Positions 45,029 through 53,129 are shown, numbered from the stretch's first letter. The stretch is DNA of 64,000 bases from Mycolicibacterium austroafricanum (GCF_902705885.1 NZ_CACSIP010000075.1:27604-91603); one strand, 5' to 3'. The notes: generated by a model not told the origin, from the letters alone. Numbers and translations are program-made.

Positions 45029-45152
45029 TTTGAGTCAGCGTCAACAGCAGAACGGTCGTGCCCTGGCGCAGACTTCTGACGATCTAATTCAAATCTTTGC
45101 CAAGCGAAAGCTGCGCCCAAACTGTACAACGCAACATCGGAGTAAAAGCTGA
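44994..45152 (+). CDS. Putative leader peptide from repeat copy 2
   Basis: A 52-codon frame from the repeat's GTG, starting MSPHPVSTVADHLSQRQQQ and ending two bases before ATG 45154 of the amidohydrolase. The stop-to-start gap of 1 nt would allow translational coupling or reinitiation. It has no signal peptide or motif; it may be a regulatory upstream ORF rather than a functional protein. Confidence 0.4.
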   Translation: MSPHPVSTVADHLSQRQQQNGRALAQTSDDLIQIFAKRKLRPNCTTQHRSKS

Positions 45153-45153
45153 T

Positions 45154-46293
45154 ATGAAGACGAGCGCAAAACCCCTAGAGAAACTTCTGGGACGCCGCAA
45201 CTTTTTAAGCGGCACGGCTGCACTTGGTGTTGGTGCCGGATTGTCCGCGTGTGCCACTACCTCCAATGCCCCAGCGACAGAGATTTCGGACATCTCGTTG
45301 CGAGACCAAGACCTGCCATTTGTCGCCACGGAAGAGACCTATACCACCGACGAGCTGATTGCGCTGAACGCGATCAACGAAGATCACGTCGAGTACCTCA
45401 AGGAAACTGGTCTTGCCGAACTCGGGCCTGGCCGTATCGGCGCAATGGATGAGGCGGGTATCGATGTTCAAATTCTCTCCGCGCATACGCCGGGCGTGCA
45501 GGATCTCGCCGGTCAGGAGGGCAACGATTTTGCGTATCGTCTCAACAAGATGATCGCCGATGGCCCGATGACCACCTATCCGGGGCGGTACCAGGCCTAT
45601 GCGACCCTGCCCCTGCAGGACCCCCAGGCATCTGCAGACGAATTGGAACGCGCTGTCCGCGAAGACGGCTTCGTCGGCGCCATGACCAATGGGTTCGTTG
45701 GCAGCAAGTTCCTCGACCACCAGGATTTCGAGCCCGTTCTGGCGCGTGCCGAGGCACTTGATGTTCCGATATACCTGCATCCGGGCTTCCCACCCAAAGA
45801 AGTCTTCAATATTTATTATCATCTTGAGCGCCCAGGATACAATTATGAGTTTCAGGAATACATTTTCAGCGGTTCAGGATATGGTTGGCACCAAGAGGTG
45901 CTCACTCAATGCCTTCGACTGATCATGACCGGAGTGTTCGATAGATTCCCTAAACTGCAGATGATTATCGGCCACATGGGAGAGGGTCTTCCGTTCTACT
46001 ACGAGCGCATCGTGGAAGATCTGGGAGAATCTACCGAAGGTTCTCTGAATAAGCCTGTCGGGCAATACTTCAACGACAATTTTTGGTACACAACCAGCGC
46101 TTTCTTCCAGGACGAACTGCTTCATCTACTGCTGAAGTACATCAGTGTGGATCGAGTGATGTTTGCAACTGACTACCCGTTTGCGAACATGAAGGAAGGA
46201 ACCGACTGGTTTCGGGCAGTGGATCTGCCACGCGAGGCCAAGGAAAAAATCGCGTTCCGAAATGCGCAAGAATTGTTCGGCATAAAGGTATGA
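45154..46293 (+). CDS. Tat-exported amidohydrolase-2 family lipoprotein
   Basis: A 379-aa TIM-barrel metallohydrolase. A Tat signal (GRRNFLSGTAAL, Arg14-Arg15) ends in the lipobox LSAC (Cys33), so it is probably a lipoprotein, odd for this family. Predicted metal/catalytic residues are Glu60-Glu61, His209 (YLHPGFPP), His274 (IGHMGEG) and Asp340 (ATDYP). This is the gamma-resorcylate/2,3-dihydroxybenzoate decarboxylase-like branch, which lacks the N-terminal HxH. Codons are much more AT-rich than the neighbours (e.g. 45800-45870), so recent transfer is likely. It is coupled to the leader ORF of repeat copy 2. Confidence 0.8.
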   Translation: MKTSAKPLEKLLGRRNFLSGTAALGVGAGLSACATTSNAPATEISDISLRDQDLPFVATEETYTTDELIALNAINEDHVEYLKETGLAELGPGRIGAMDEAGIDVQILSAHTPGVQDLAGQEGNDFAYRLNKMIADGPMTTYPGRYQAYATLPLQDPQASADELERAVREDGFVGAMTNGFVGSKFLDHQDFEPVLARAEALDVPIYLHPGFPPKEVFNIYYHLERPGYNYEFQEYIFSGSGYGWHQEVLTQCLRLIMTGVFDRFPKLQMIIGHMGEGLPFYYERIVEDLGESTEGSLNKPVGQYFNDNFWYTTSAFFQDELLHLLLKYISVDRVMFATDYPFANMKEGTDWFRAVDLPREAKEKIAFRNAQELFGIKV

Positions 46294-46448
46294 CGCATGC
46301 GCTCGGCGCTGCGGACAGGCGTCGCCCCGCTCATCCGCCGCCCGAACGCGTGGAGCGATCGACTCGCTCAGCGGGCGACCACCTTTTCAATCAACTCCCA
46401 TCGACTCGGACACGGCAGGCTGACGGCCACCGCGAGCCTCCGCGATGA

Positions 46449-46668
46449 CCGGCACCCGTCACGCTTCTCGGCCGAACGTCGGCCACCAAGGTCGGCCGCG
46501 CGGACGCTGCTGTACTCCCGCGGGAGTACACGTCACCTCCTGTGGGTGGATGCGGCCGCCAGCGGCCGCCGTCATCGTGGTGGATACCAACCACTCATCG
46601 GAGGTCTCGTGTCCCCGCACCCAGATTCCACGGTGGTCGATCGACAGTCCGGGAGCCCGCTGTCAGCC
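46449..46668 (+). repeat. Leader repeat, copy 3
   Basis: A 220-bp copy, closest to copy 1, including CCGGCACC before it and GTCAGCC at its end. It holds the perfect palindrome (46512-46529), ACCTCC (46535-46540), paired GCGGCCGC, GTGGT/ACCAC, GGAGGT (46600-46605) and GTG 46609. The leader peptide MSPHPDSTVVDRQSGS is fused in frame to the first protein of the His-rich operon. Confidence 0.85.
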
Positions 46669-48135
46669 GCCGCTGACAACGCTGCAGCCATGCTCGTTGG
46701 CGCGGTCAAACGATATGGCTCCGGCCAGACCGCTTCGCGTCGGAATGGGCGGTTATCCCCTGTGGCACTGGCAGTTTTGAGCGGCGTGCTGGTGGTCATG
46801 ACCTTGGTTGGCGCGCCTGCGGCGCGGGCCGACGGCATCGGATCGGATGCAGACGTGCACGTCGCCCAGTCGCTCGGCGGTCGCGAACTGACGGTCACGA
46901 TCCGGCGAGTCGGCCCGGTCCTTGGGCCTTTGCACGTCGATGTCGTCACACATCGCGGCGATGCTCCAGGCATCCTGCAACTCACCGCGTCGGCACCGGG
47001 AGCCACTACCAGCAGCGGCCAGGTGAAGCTCGGCACGCCCGGCATGTATTCGGCGACACTGAACGTCGACAGGGCCGGACCGTGGGAACTGATCGTGGAC
47101 GACGGCCACACTGCGGCACGGATCCCGTTTCTGGTTCCTGCGCAGGTGATTCCGCCGTGGAAGAAAGCCAGTGACTACGGCTTCTTCACCGCCGGCGCGT
47201 TGCTGATCGTCTCGCTGGCAGCGGCGTTGCGCGCACGCCGCAGCTGGGTGGCGCTAGTCCCGGCGGCCGGCATGATCGTCGCGCTGACGGTGGCCGTCAC
47301 CGGCGCGATGCTGTCGGTGTACTCCTCTCCGCCTCCGCAACCCGGCCAGGACCTTGACCCCACCCTCGAGAACATCCGTGATCCCTATGCGCGTGTTGCG
47401 GCAAATTCGCTTAATCCGGTTAACTATTCGCGGCCACCGGTGAACATGACGGTGTCCGCTGGCCAGTCCACGCTGCGTTTGAACCTCACCGACTCCTCCA
47501 CCGGGCGACCAGCCGACGACCTGCTGATCCACCACGGTGCACTGATCCATCTCATCGTCGTTTCACCTGCGGGCACCATGTCACACGTTCATCCTGTGCG
47601 TGTCGCGCCGGGACGGTACGAAGCGAAGTTCGAAACCACCGAACGCGGGACTTACGCGATGACCGCTGAAATCGCCAGGCGCGGTGGCGGGGTTCAGCTG
47701 CTGCGTGGATCGGTCGACGGGCAATCCCCTGCCGGCCCACCGATCGCGGCGCCACCGTCGCAGGGCGAAATCACCGCGACGATCGCGCCAGCGGGCAGCC
47801 CGAGCACCATCCGGGCCAGGTTCGGGGACACTCCCGATCTGCAGCCGTGGCTCGGGATGGTCGGACACATGATGGTCGTCGGACCACTACCCGAAGGCCC
47901 CGACGTCGGCGCACACGCACTGAAAGCACCGATCTGGTCGCACGCGCATGCCATGGTGCCGCCCGCACCCGGAGCCGCAGGCGGGCAGCCTGACGAATCG
48001 GTTGCCCGGTACGGGCCCGAGATCGATTTCACGTACTCGTTCGCACTGCCCGGCCGCTACAAGGTATGGGTGCAGACCGAACGCGACTACACCATCCTCA
48101 CCGCGCCAACCGAAGTCGAGGTCCGCGAACCGTGA
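46609..48135 (+). CDS. His-rich secreted/membrane protein, first gene of six-gene operon
   Basis: A 508-aa protein if started at the repeat's GTG; ATG 46690 is a more natural signal-peptide start. A signal segment (LSPVALAVLSGVLVVMTLV, about 46-64) is followed by a beta-rich domain (65-180). Two TM helices lie at about 190-205 and 215-240, then a second extracytoplasmic region. That region is dotted with His: 308, 309, 314, 326, 328, 420, 445 and 447 (HHGALIH, SHVHP, GHMMV, SHAHAM). The pattern suggests copper or other metal binding, with FixH/YtkA-like sandwich folds. Its stop overlaps the next start (GTGA). Confidence 0.65.
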   Translation: MSPHPDSTVVDRQSGSPLSAAADNAAAMLVGAVKRYGSGQTASRRNGRLSPVALAVLSGVLVVMTLVGAPAARADGIGSDADVHVAQSLGGRELTVTIRRVGPVLGPLHVDVVTHRGDAPGILQLTASAPGATTSSGQVKLGTPGMYSATLNVDRAGPWELIVDDGHTAARIPFLVPAQVIPPWKKASDYGFFTAGALLIVSLAAALRARRSWVALVPAAGMIVALTVAVTGAMLSVYSSPPPQPGQDLDPTLENIRDPYARVAANSLNPVNYSRPPVNMTVSAGQSTLRLNLTDSSTGRPADDLLIHHGALIHLIVVSPAGTMSHVHPVRVAPGRYEAKFETTERGTYAMTAEIARRGGGVQLLRGSVDGQSPAGPPIAAPPSQGEITATIAPAGSPSTIRARFGDTPDLQPWLGMVGHMMVVGPLPEGPDVGAHALKAPIWSHAHAMVPPAPGAAGGQPDESVARYGPEIDFTYSFALPGRYKVWVQTERDYTILTAPTEVEVREP

Positions 48136-48539
48136 GTCGCCAACGCCTCGTCATCATCGCCGCGATCGCCGCCACCATCTTCGGCGCCGGAATCTGGTTG
48201 CTGTGGCCGAAATCGATGGACGACAGCGCAGTCACCTCGACGGCAGGACCGTACCGTGTGCAGCTGACCGGCGAGTCGCCGAAGGTCGGGATCAGCCCGG
48301 TCACCGTCGAGATCACCAGCAACGGCAGCCAGCCCCCGCTACCCGACTCGGTCACCTTCGAGCCCGCGATGCCCCAAATGGGCCATGCCACAACCCCTGT
48401 GGTCGCCGAGACCCAAGGCGACGGCCGGTACCGCGCCGACGTGGATCTGTCCATGGCCGGGCAATGGGAGATCACGGTCCGCATCGCCGCCACCGGCCAA
48501 GTGCACGAAGCAGTTCTGCGCGTCACCCCCAACGGCTAG
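48132..48539 (+). CDS. YtkA/FixH-like membrane-anchored protein
   Basis: A 135-aa protein. An N-terminal TM anchor (residues 6-25) is followed by one beta-sandwich domain with PYRVQLTGESPKVGISPVTV, the Met/His motif AMPQMGHATTP (Met80, Met83, His85) and DLSMAGQWEITVRI. These are hallmarks of the YtkA/FixH family, often near copper oxidase or metal transport genes. GTG 48132 overlaps the previous stop. It probably acts outside the membrane with its upstream neighbour. Confidence 0.72.
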   Translation: MSRQRLVIIAAIAATIFGAGIWLLWPKSMDDSAVTSTAGPYRVQLTGESPKVGISPVTVEITSNGSQPPLPDSVTFEPAMPQMGHATTPVVAETQGDGRYRADVDLSMAGQWEITVRIAATGQVHEAVLRVTPNG

Positions 48540-48553
48540 AAAGGCACACCGCC

Positions 48554-49663
48554 ATGACGAGTACCGATTCGCGCGGCAAGTTACCGGCATTTGTCATGCT
48601 CGCCGGCACCCTGATCTCGCTTTCGGGGTTGACCTGGGACATCGACTGGCACCTCGACGTCGGTCCGGACAGCTTCTTCACCCTGCCGCACTTGTTCATC
48701 TACTCCGGCGGCGCGATCGCCGGAGTGACCAGCCTGGTCATGGTGTTGCGGGCCACCGCCGCGCAGCGCAACGGCCTCGATCCCGATCCGGCCGTCGGCG
48801 GTCGTGCATTCAAGGTGCTCGGCGTATTCGCCGCGCCGATCGGCTATCTGGTCGCCGGCATCGCCGCGGCCTCGTTCCTGCTCTACGGGCTCTACGACGA
48901 GTGGTGGCACGGCCTGTACGGATTCGACGTGACCGTCGCGTCGCCGCCACACCAAGGTTGGCTGACGTCGATCTGCGTCACCATGATCGGCACCGCGATC
49001 GTCTTCGCAGCAGCTCGCGAACACCGCTGGGGTCGATGGGGGTTCATGGTCGCGATTGCAGCGTTCGGGCAGTACGCCTCGATCCAAAGCGGCGCGCTGG
49101 CAGACCTCAACCTGAGCGCGACCATCGACTGGCCCACCCTGACCTGGCTGACCATTCCGCTCGTGTGCGTGCTGCTCGGATCTCAAGTCGTGTCGCGCGG
49201 CGGAGCCATCGGCACCGGTCTTCTCACACTGGTTCTGAGCCTGGCGACCTGGTCGTTCGCCAGCTGGGCGGTCGGCTGGTATGCCGACTTGCAGCACTTG
49301 GCGCTGCGTGACTTCGTCGAGTTGGGCTTCCCCATCGACATGGTGCTGATCCCCGCAATCGTTTTCGTGTTCGGCGTCGTAGTCGAACTCCTGCTGCGGT
49401 GGACAGGCTCGAGCGCCTGGCTGCTGGCCGGATCCGGCGCGACAGGTGTGATTGCGATTACCTGGCTGCTCAACTCAATGGGATCCGGGGGCGTCGACCT
49501 GGGTGGTGAGGACGGCGGACAGGCGGACAGCATCCTGCTGACGTGCGTCGCCGGGGGGTTGCTCGCGGGGGTGCTCGGCGGCGCGACGTGGCGACTCGGC
49601 CGGGCGCTGCGTGCATCCAACGCGACACCTGCCGTCAGTGTGACCGTCGGTGGCACGGCATGA
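48554..49663 (+). CDS. Polytopic membrane protein of the His-rich operon
   Basis: A 369-aa protein with roughly ten hydrophobic helices and several His/Asp/Trp pairs at membrane edges: WDIDWHLDVG, FFTLPHLFIYSGG, YDEWWHGLYG and LQHLALRDF. These could bind metal or haem. It has no recognised transporter family signature. ATG 48554 follows AGAAAGGC. Its stop overlaps the next gene (ATGA), so the block is one transcript. Function unknown. Confidence 0.62.
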   Translation: MTSTDSRGKLPAFVMLAGTLISLSGLTWDIDWHLDVGPDSFFTLPHLFIYSGGAIAGVTSLVMVLRATAAQRNGLDPDPAVGGRAFKVLGVFAAPIGYLVAGIAAASFLLYGLYDEWWHGLYGFDVTVASPPHQGWLTSICVTMIGTAIVFAAAREHRWGRWGFMVAIAAFGQYASIQSGALADLNLSATIDWPTLTWLTIPLVCVLLGSQVVSRGGAIGTGLLTLVLSLATWSFASWAVGWYADLQHLALRDFVELGFPIDMVLIPAIVFVFGVVVELLLRWTGSSAWLLAGSGATGVIAITWLLNSMGSGGVDLGGEDGGQADSILLTCVAGGLLAGVLGGATWRLGRALRASNATPAVSVTVGGTA

Positions 49664-50241
49664 CCATCCCCAGCAGGTTGCGGGCGCTGGTCGCGATGCT
49701 GTGCGCCGTCGCCGCGCTGTCGATCGGCATGGCACCGGCCGCGGCATCCGATCCGCTGGACTACGTCGTGCACACCGAGCACGTCCAGGTGGGCCCCTAC
49801 CCGGTGACGGTCGGCTTCACAGTGTGGCCGCTGCGCGCCATGCAGTCGTTGGATTTCACGTTCGAACCGGATGGCGGAATCGCAGGCAAGTCCGGCACCA
49901 TCACGGCGATCGCTCCCGATGGCCGGGAGGACGCGGATCGGCTGTCCCGGCATCCCCGCAACCGCGAAGTGTGGGGCCTTGACGTGGAGTCGCTCCCCTC
50001 CTCGGGGACGTGGACGCTGCGGTTCACGATCGATGGCCCGCAGGGCAAAGGCACCGGCGACCTGGCCGTCGACGTGCTCAAACAGCCAGGACCCCCGCTA
50101 GCGCTGAGCTGGCTCGTCGGACTCACCCCGCTGGCGCTGACGCTGGTGTTCTCCGCGGTGGTCTGGATACGCACCGGCCCCCGCAAGACCTCGCGCCGGA
50201 GTACGCGACCGCCACCGGCTGCGACGATGATGGACCCGTGA
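49660..50241 (+). CDS. Secreted, C-terminally anchored beta-sandwich protein
   Basis: A 193-aa protein. A signal peptide (about 1-29, ending AAASDP) is followed by a compact beta domain of CopC/YtkA size (TEHVQVGPYPVTVGFTVWPL, then LDFTFEPDGGIAG). A C-terminal TM helix (about 150-168) ends in an Arg-rich cytosolic tail. It thus faces outward next to the sensor kinase encoded after it. Both ends overlap neighbours by 4 nt. A metal-binding role is suggested only by fold and company. Confidence 0.62.
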   Translation: MTIPSRLRALVAMLCAVAALSIGMAPAAASDPLDYVVHTEHVQVGPYPVTVGFTVWPLRAMQSLDFTFEPDGGIAGKSGTITAIAPDGREDADRLSRHPRNREVWGLDVESLPSSGTWTLRFTIDGPQGKGTGDLAVDVLKQPGPPLALSWLVGLTPLALTLVFSAVVWIRTGPRKTSRRSTRPPPAATMMDP

Positions 50242-51368
50242 CGCACACCGATCACCGCACCTCTCGCGCCGATCTCGCTGCGATCATCGCCGCGTTGGCG
50301 GTGTCGATCGGTGCGTTGGTCATCGATCCGGACGTCGTGGCCGGACGACAGCTCCCCGGCATCGCGATCGCGGCCGTCGCCGCGGTGCTGCTCGTCGTCG
50401 CCGGTCGATTCGGTCGGGCCACCGTCGTCGCGATCGGTGTGCTGGACGTCGTCACCCTCGCATGGACCTCCAGCCCGATCGCGCTGCGGGCGCTGCTCAT
50501 CGTCGCGCTTTACCGTCTCGTGCGCCGGAGCGACGATCGCTCGGTGCTCTGGTTCGGATCGCTCGTCGCGATCGTCGTCGCCGGCTTCGGGGCACAGTTC
50601 GGTGGTGAGGCGTTCTGGTTCGAATGGGCCGCCGACGCAGCCGTTCTCCTGCTCCCGGTCGCCGCCGCCGACGCCCGTCGCTCCAACCTGCAGCGTCGAG
50701 CCGACGCAGTGGAACGCCAGGTCTCCGAACGGCTCCAGGCAGAACGCCTTCGCATCGCGTACGACCTGCACGACATCGTCGCCCATTCGCTGTCGGCGAT
50801 CACCGTCCAGTCCGGCATCGCCGCCCACGTGTTCGAGCGCGATCCGGCCGCCGCTCGCTCGGCGCTCGTCGAGATCAACAACGCAGGCAGACGATCGCTC
50901 GACGAGCTGAGATCCCTCCTCGGGCTCCTGCGGTCCGACGAGTCGGTCCCGCTTCGCCCGGCACCGACGGCCACCACCACCATCAGCGACGTCGTCGACG
51001 CTGCCGCCGGGCTCTCGAGGAGGGTCGAGGTGGTCGAGGACGGTCACTATCCTGCGAACGTGGCGGAGAGCACCGTGGTGACAGTGCACCGAATCGTGCA
51101 CGAGTGCCTGGTCAACGTCGCCCGCCACGCCGGCGACGTCCCCACGATCGTCCGGCTCCGACACGCGGACAACGGCGTGCACGTCACCGTGTCGAACGAC
51201 GCTCCGGCCACCGCGCGCGTTGCGGCGCCCGGCACCGGCATCGGCCTGGTCGCGATCCGCGAGCGAGCGGAGCTCCTCGGGGGCACCGTCCACGCCGGAC
51301 CCACCGACGACGGCGGGTTCACGGTGCGCGCGTTCGTGCCCTACCAACTGCCCGGGCGGGGAGCATGA
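50238..51368 (+). CDS. NarL-type sensor histidine kinase
   Basis: A 376-aa membrane kinase. Four to five TM helices span residues 12-140 with almost no extracytoplasmic loop. The HisKA_3 domain has RIAYDLHDIVAHSLSAI (His178), and the C-terminal ATPase has VHECLVNVARHA and GTGIGLVAIRERAELLGG. It resembles DesK-like kinases that sense within the membrane. GTG 50238 and the stop each overlap neighbours by 4 nt. The input may come from the preceding envelope proteins. Confidence 0.83.
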   Translation: MTHTDHRTSRADLAAIIAALAVSIGALVIDPDVVAGRQLPGIAIAAVAAVLLVVAGRFGRATVVAIGVLDVVTLAWTSSPIALRALLIVALYRLVRRSDDRSVLWFGSLVAIVVAGFGAQFGGEAFWFEWAADAAVLLLPVAAADARRSNLQRRADAVERQVSERLQAERLRIAYDLHDIVAHSLSAITVQSGIAAHVFERDPAAARSALVEINNAGRRSLDELRSLLGLLRSDESVPLRPAPTATTTISDVVDAAAGLSRRVEVVEDGHYPANVAESTVVTVHRIVHECLVNVARHAGDVPTIVRLRHADNGVHVTVSNDAPATARVAAPGTGIGLVAIRERAELLGGTVHAGPTDDGGFTVRAFVPYQLPGRGA

Positions 51369-52066
51369 CCGCTCGGCTCGGCGCGCCGGCCGCGGCCAGG
51401 CGCGACATCCGCGTGCTGCTCGTCGACGACCAGGAGTTGGTGCGTCGCGGGTTCGCAGCACTGCTCGCCAACGAACCCGGCATCGAGGTCGTCGGTGAGG
51501 CCGGCGACGGCGCGCAGGCGATCGCCGAGACCCGGCGGACACGCCCCGACGTCGTGCTGATGGATATCCGGATGCCTCTCATGGACGGGCTCGACGCGAC
51601 CCGAGCGATCTGCGGCGACGAACGGCTCAGCGCCACCAAGGTGCTTGTGCTCACCACCTTCGCGCTCGATGAGTACGTCTACGAGGCGCTCAGAGTCGGC
51701 GCCTCCGGTTTCCTGCTCAAGGACACCCCGCCGCGACTCCTGCTCGAGGCGATCACCGCCGCCGCCGCCGGCGACGTCCTCATCTCACCGGCGATGACCA
51801 AACGGTTGGTCGCCGACCTCGTTCGCCGACCGATCAGCCGTCCGGGAGACACGGGTCCCCTTGATGTCCTGAGCGAGCGGGAGCGCGAAGTGCTCGCCGA
51901 GGTCGCACGTGGCAAGACCAACTCCGAGATCGGCAAGTCGCTTTACATGTCTCCGCTCACGGCGAAGACGCACGTCAGTCGCATCCTCGGCAAACTGAAC
52001 GCCCGCGACCGCGCCCAGCTCGTGATCATCGGATACGAGACCGGACTCGTCAGCCCCGGCGAGTAA
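51365..52066 (+). CDS. NarL/LuxR-family response regulator
   Basis: A 233-aa regulator. The receiver has DDQELVRRGF and phospho-acceptor Asp67 in VVLMDIRMP. The C-terminal LuxR HTH (about 165-225) has LSEREREVLAEVARGKTNSE and SPLTAKTHVSRILGKL. It is coupled to the kinase by an ATGA overlap and is the last gene of the operon. It probably controls this operon or a remote metal/stress regulon. Confidence 0.87.
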   Translation: MTARLGAPAAARRDIRVLLVDDQELVRRGFAALLANEPGIEVVGEAGDGAQAIAETRRTRPDVVLMDIRMPLMDGLDATRAICGDERLSATKVLVLTTFALDEYVYEALRVGASGFLLKDTPPRLLLEAITAAAAGDVLISPAMTKRLVADLVRRPISRPGDTGPLDVLSEREREVLAEVARGKTNSEIGKSLYMSPLTAKTHVSRILGKLNARDRAQLVIIGYETGLVSPGE

Positions 52067-52140
52067 GCATGGCGAGCGTCGTGATGGTCGGCTCAGTGGA
52101 CTTTGCTGTCACCGGTCACGCGGTCGCAGGCTCGTCCCCG

Positions 52141-52296
52141 TCACCGGGTGGCTGAGCTGGCTGTCAGCCGTCGGCCGAGTTCACGTGCCCGGTTTTCGGC
52201 GTCGGCGGCGAGCCATTCCCGTTCCGCAATATCGGCGATGTCGCGGCTGTAGGAACCTTCGACGCGGATGCTCGCATCGAGACGGAACAGTGTCAC
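52141..52296 (-). pseudogene. N-terminal stub of FMN-dependent NADH-azoreductase (AzoR)
   Basis: A 51-codon frame from GTG 52296 to TGA 52141. It begins MTLFRLDASIRVEGSYSRDI, the FMN-binding start of AzoR/NAD(P)H dehydrogenase proteins, but ends where a full enzyme (over 200 aa) should continue. A good SD (AGGAG) precedes it and it lies 28 nt after the YceI gene, so it was once the second gene of that operon. It is too short to bind FMN alone. Confidence 0.7.
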
Positions 52297-52324
52297 TCCT
52301 TCAATCTCCTTGGTGTGATGGTAT

Positions 52325-52846
52325 TTACGACGTTGTGTCGGACAATGTGTAGTGGGCCTCCACGGTGACGTCGGTGGTGATGGGGTTCATGCCGTTTAGG
52401 TGTAGGACGTCGTTGCCGATGCGTGCGGTGGCCGTGAGGGTGGCATGTCGATCACGCGCGACGATGTGGGCGGCCACCGTCAACGGCGAGGTCTGGCCGT
52501 GGACCTCGATCTCGCCGATGATCTGCACTTCACCGGGGCCGACTGAGCGGACCTCGCTAGAGGTGAACGTGATCGCCGGATACTGCTCCACGTCGAAGTA
52601 GTCAGCGGAGCGTAGGTGCGCGTCACGCTTCGCGATCCGCGATGTAATCGTCGCCGGGTCGACCACGAAGATCCCCGAGCCCCTGCCCTCACTGGAGATT
52701 TCGGCATGACCCGCCTTGGCTCGCACGGCTCCCTTGGCGAATGGGAGGAACAACAGTCGAGAGCGGAACCTCAGACTGGTGGCCTGGGGGTCAAGTTGCC
52801 ACGTGCCGCTCAGGTGGCGGAAATCGGTAATGGGTGCATCGACCAT
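52325..52846 (-). CDS. YceI-family protein
   Basis: A 173-aa lipocalin-like YceI protein without a signal peptide: GTWQLDPQATSLRFRSRLLF, VDPATITSRIAKRDAHLRSADYFD-type segment, then TFTSSEV and GEIEVHGQTSPLTV. The family binds polyisoprenoids or similar lipids. It is transcribed away from the MarR gene. A perfect 16-bp palindrome (52930-52945) lies 84 nt before its ATG, so MarR probably represses it. Confidence 0.85.
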   Translation of the reverse strand: MVDAPITDFRHLSGTWQLDPQATSLRFRSRLLFLPFAKGAVRAKAGHAEISSEGRGSGIFVVDPATITSRIAKRDAHLRSADYFDVEQYPAITFTSSEVRSVGPGEVQIIGEIEVHGQTSPLTVAAHIVARDRHATLTATARIGNDVLHLNGMNPITTDVTVEAHYTLSDTTS

Positions 52847-52929
52847 GTGAATGCTCCTCTTCTCCTCTGGAAACTCGACCCGGCACTCGGGATTCTATGT
52901 TGAACGTACAACTCATCATGGGACAAATG

Positions 52930-52945
52930 GCTTGAATATTCAAGC
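52930..52945. promoter_or_regulatory. MarR operator O1
   Basis: GCTTGAATATTCAAGC is a perfect 16-bp palindrome in the YceI upstream region. Its 14-bp core is identical to that of O2 near the MarR start, which marks both as sites of one regulator. Confidence 0.8.
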
Positions 52946-53097
52946 TGATGCGCCGATCCGCGGGTTACTATCCCCCACGAACTGGTCATTAGCGCCACCC
53001 GGAGACAGCGTTCGTCGCCATTGGGCGGCAGTCCCCGTGGGCGCACGTAGCTGTTCGGGAGGTAGGTTGACGATTAAACCAAGCGCCGCGGCCCTGG

Positions 53098-53113
53098 ACT
53101 TGAATATTCAAGT
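53098..53113. promoter_or_regulatory. MarR operator O2
   Basis: ACTTGAATATTCAAGT, a perfect 16-bp palindrome 16 nt upstream of the MarR start at 53130, shares the 14-bp core with O1. Binding here would block the MarR promoter or ribosome entry. Confidence 0.8.
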
Positions 53114-53129
53114 GCGGTACTGTGAGCCG

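Noticed and set aside
43851..46668. Three-copy repeat as a CRISPR array or insertion-sequence ends
   Set aside because: Copies are about 1-1.6 kb apart with genes between, all in the same orientation. There is no spacer periodicity, no terminal inverted repeat and no transposase.
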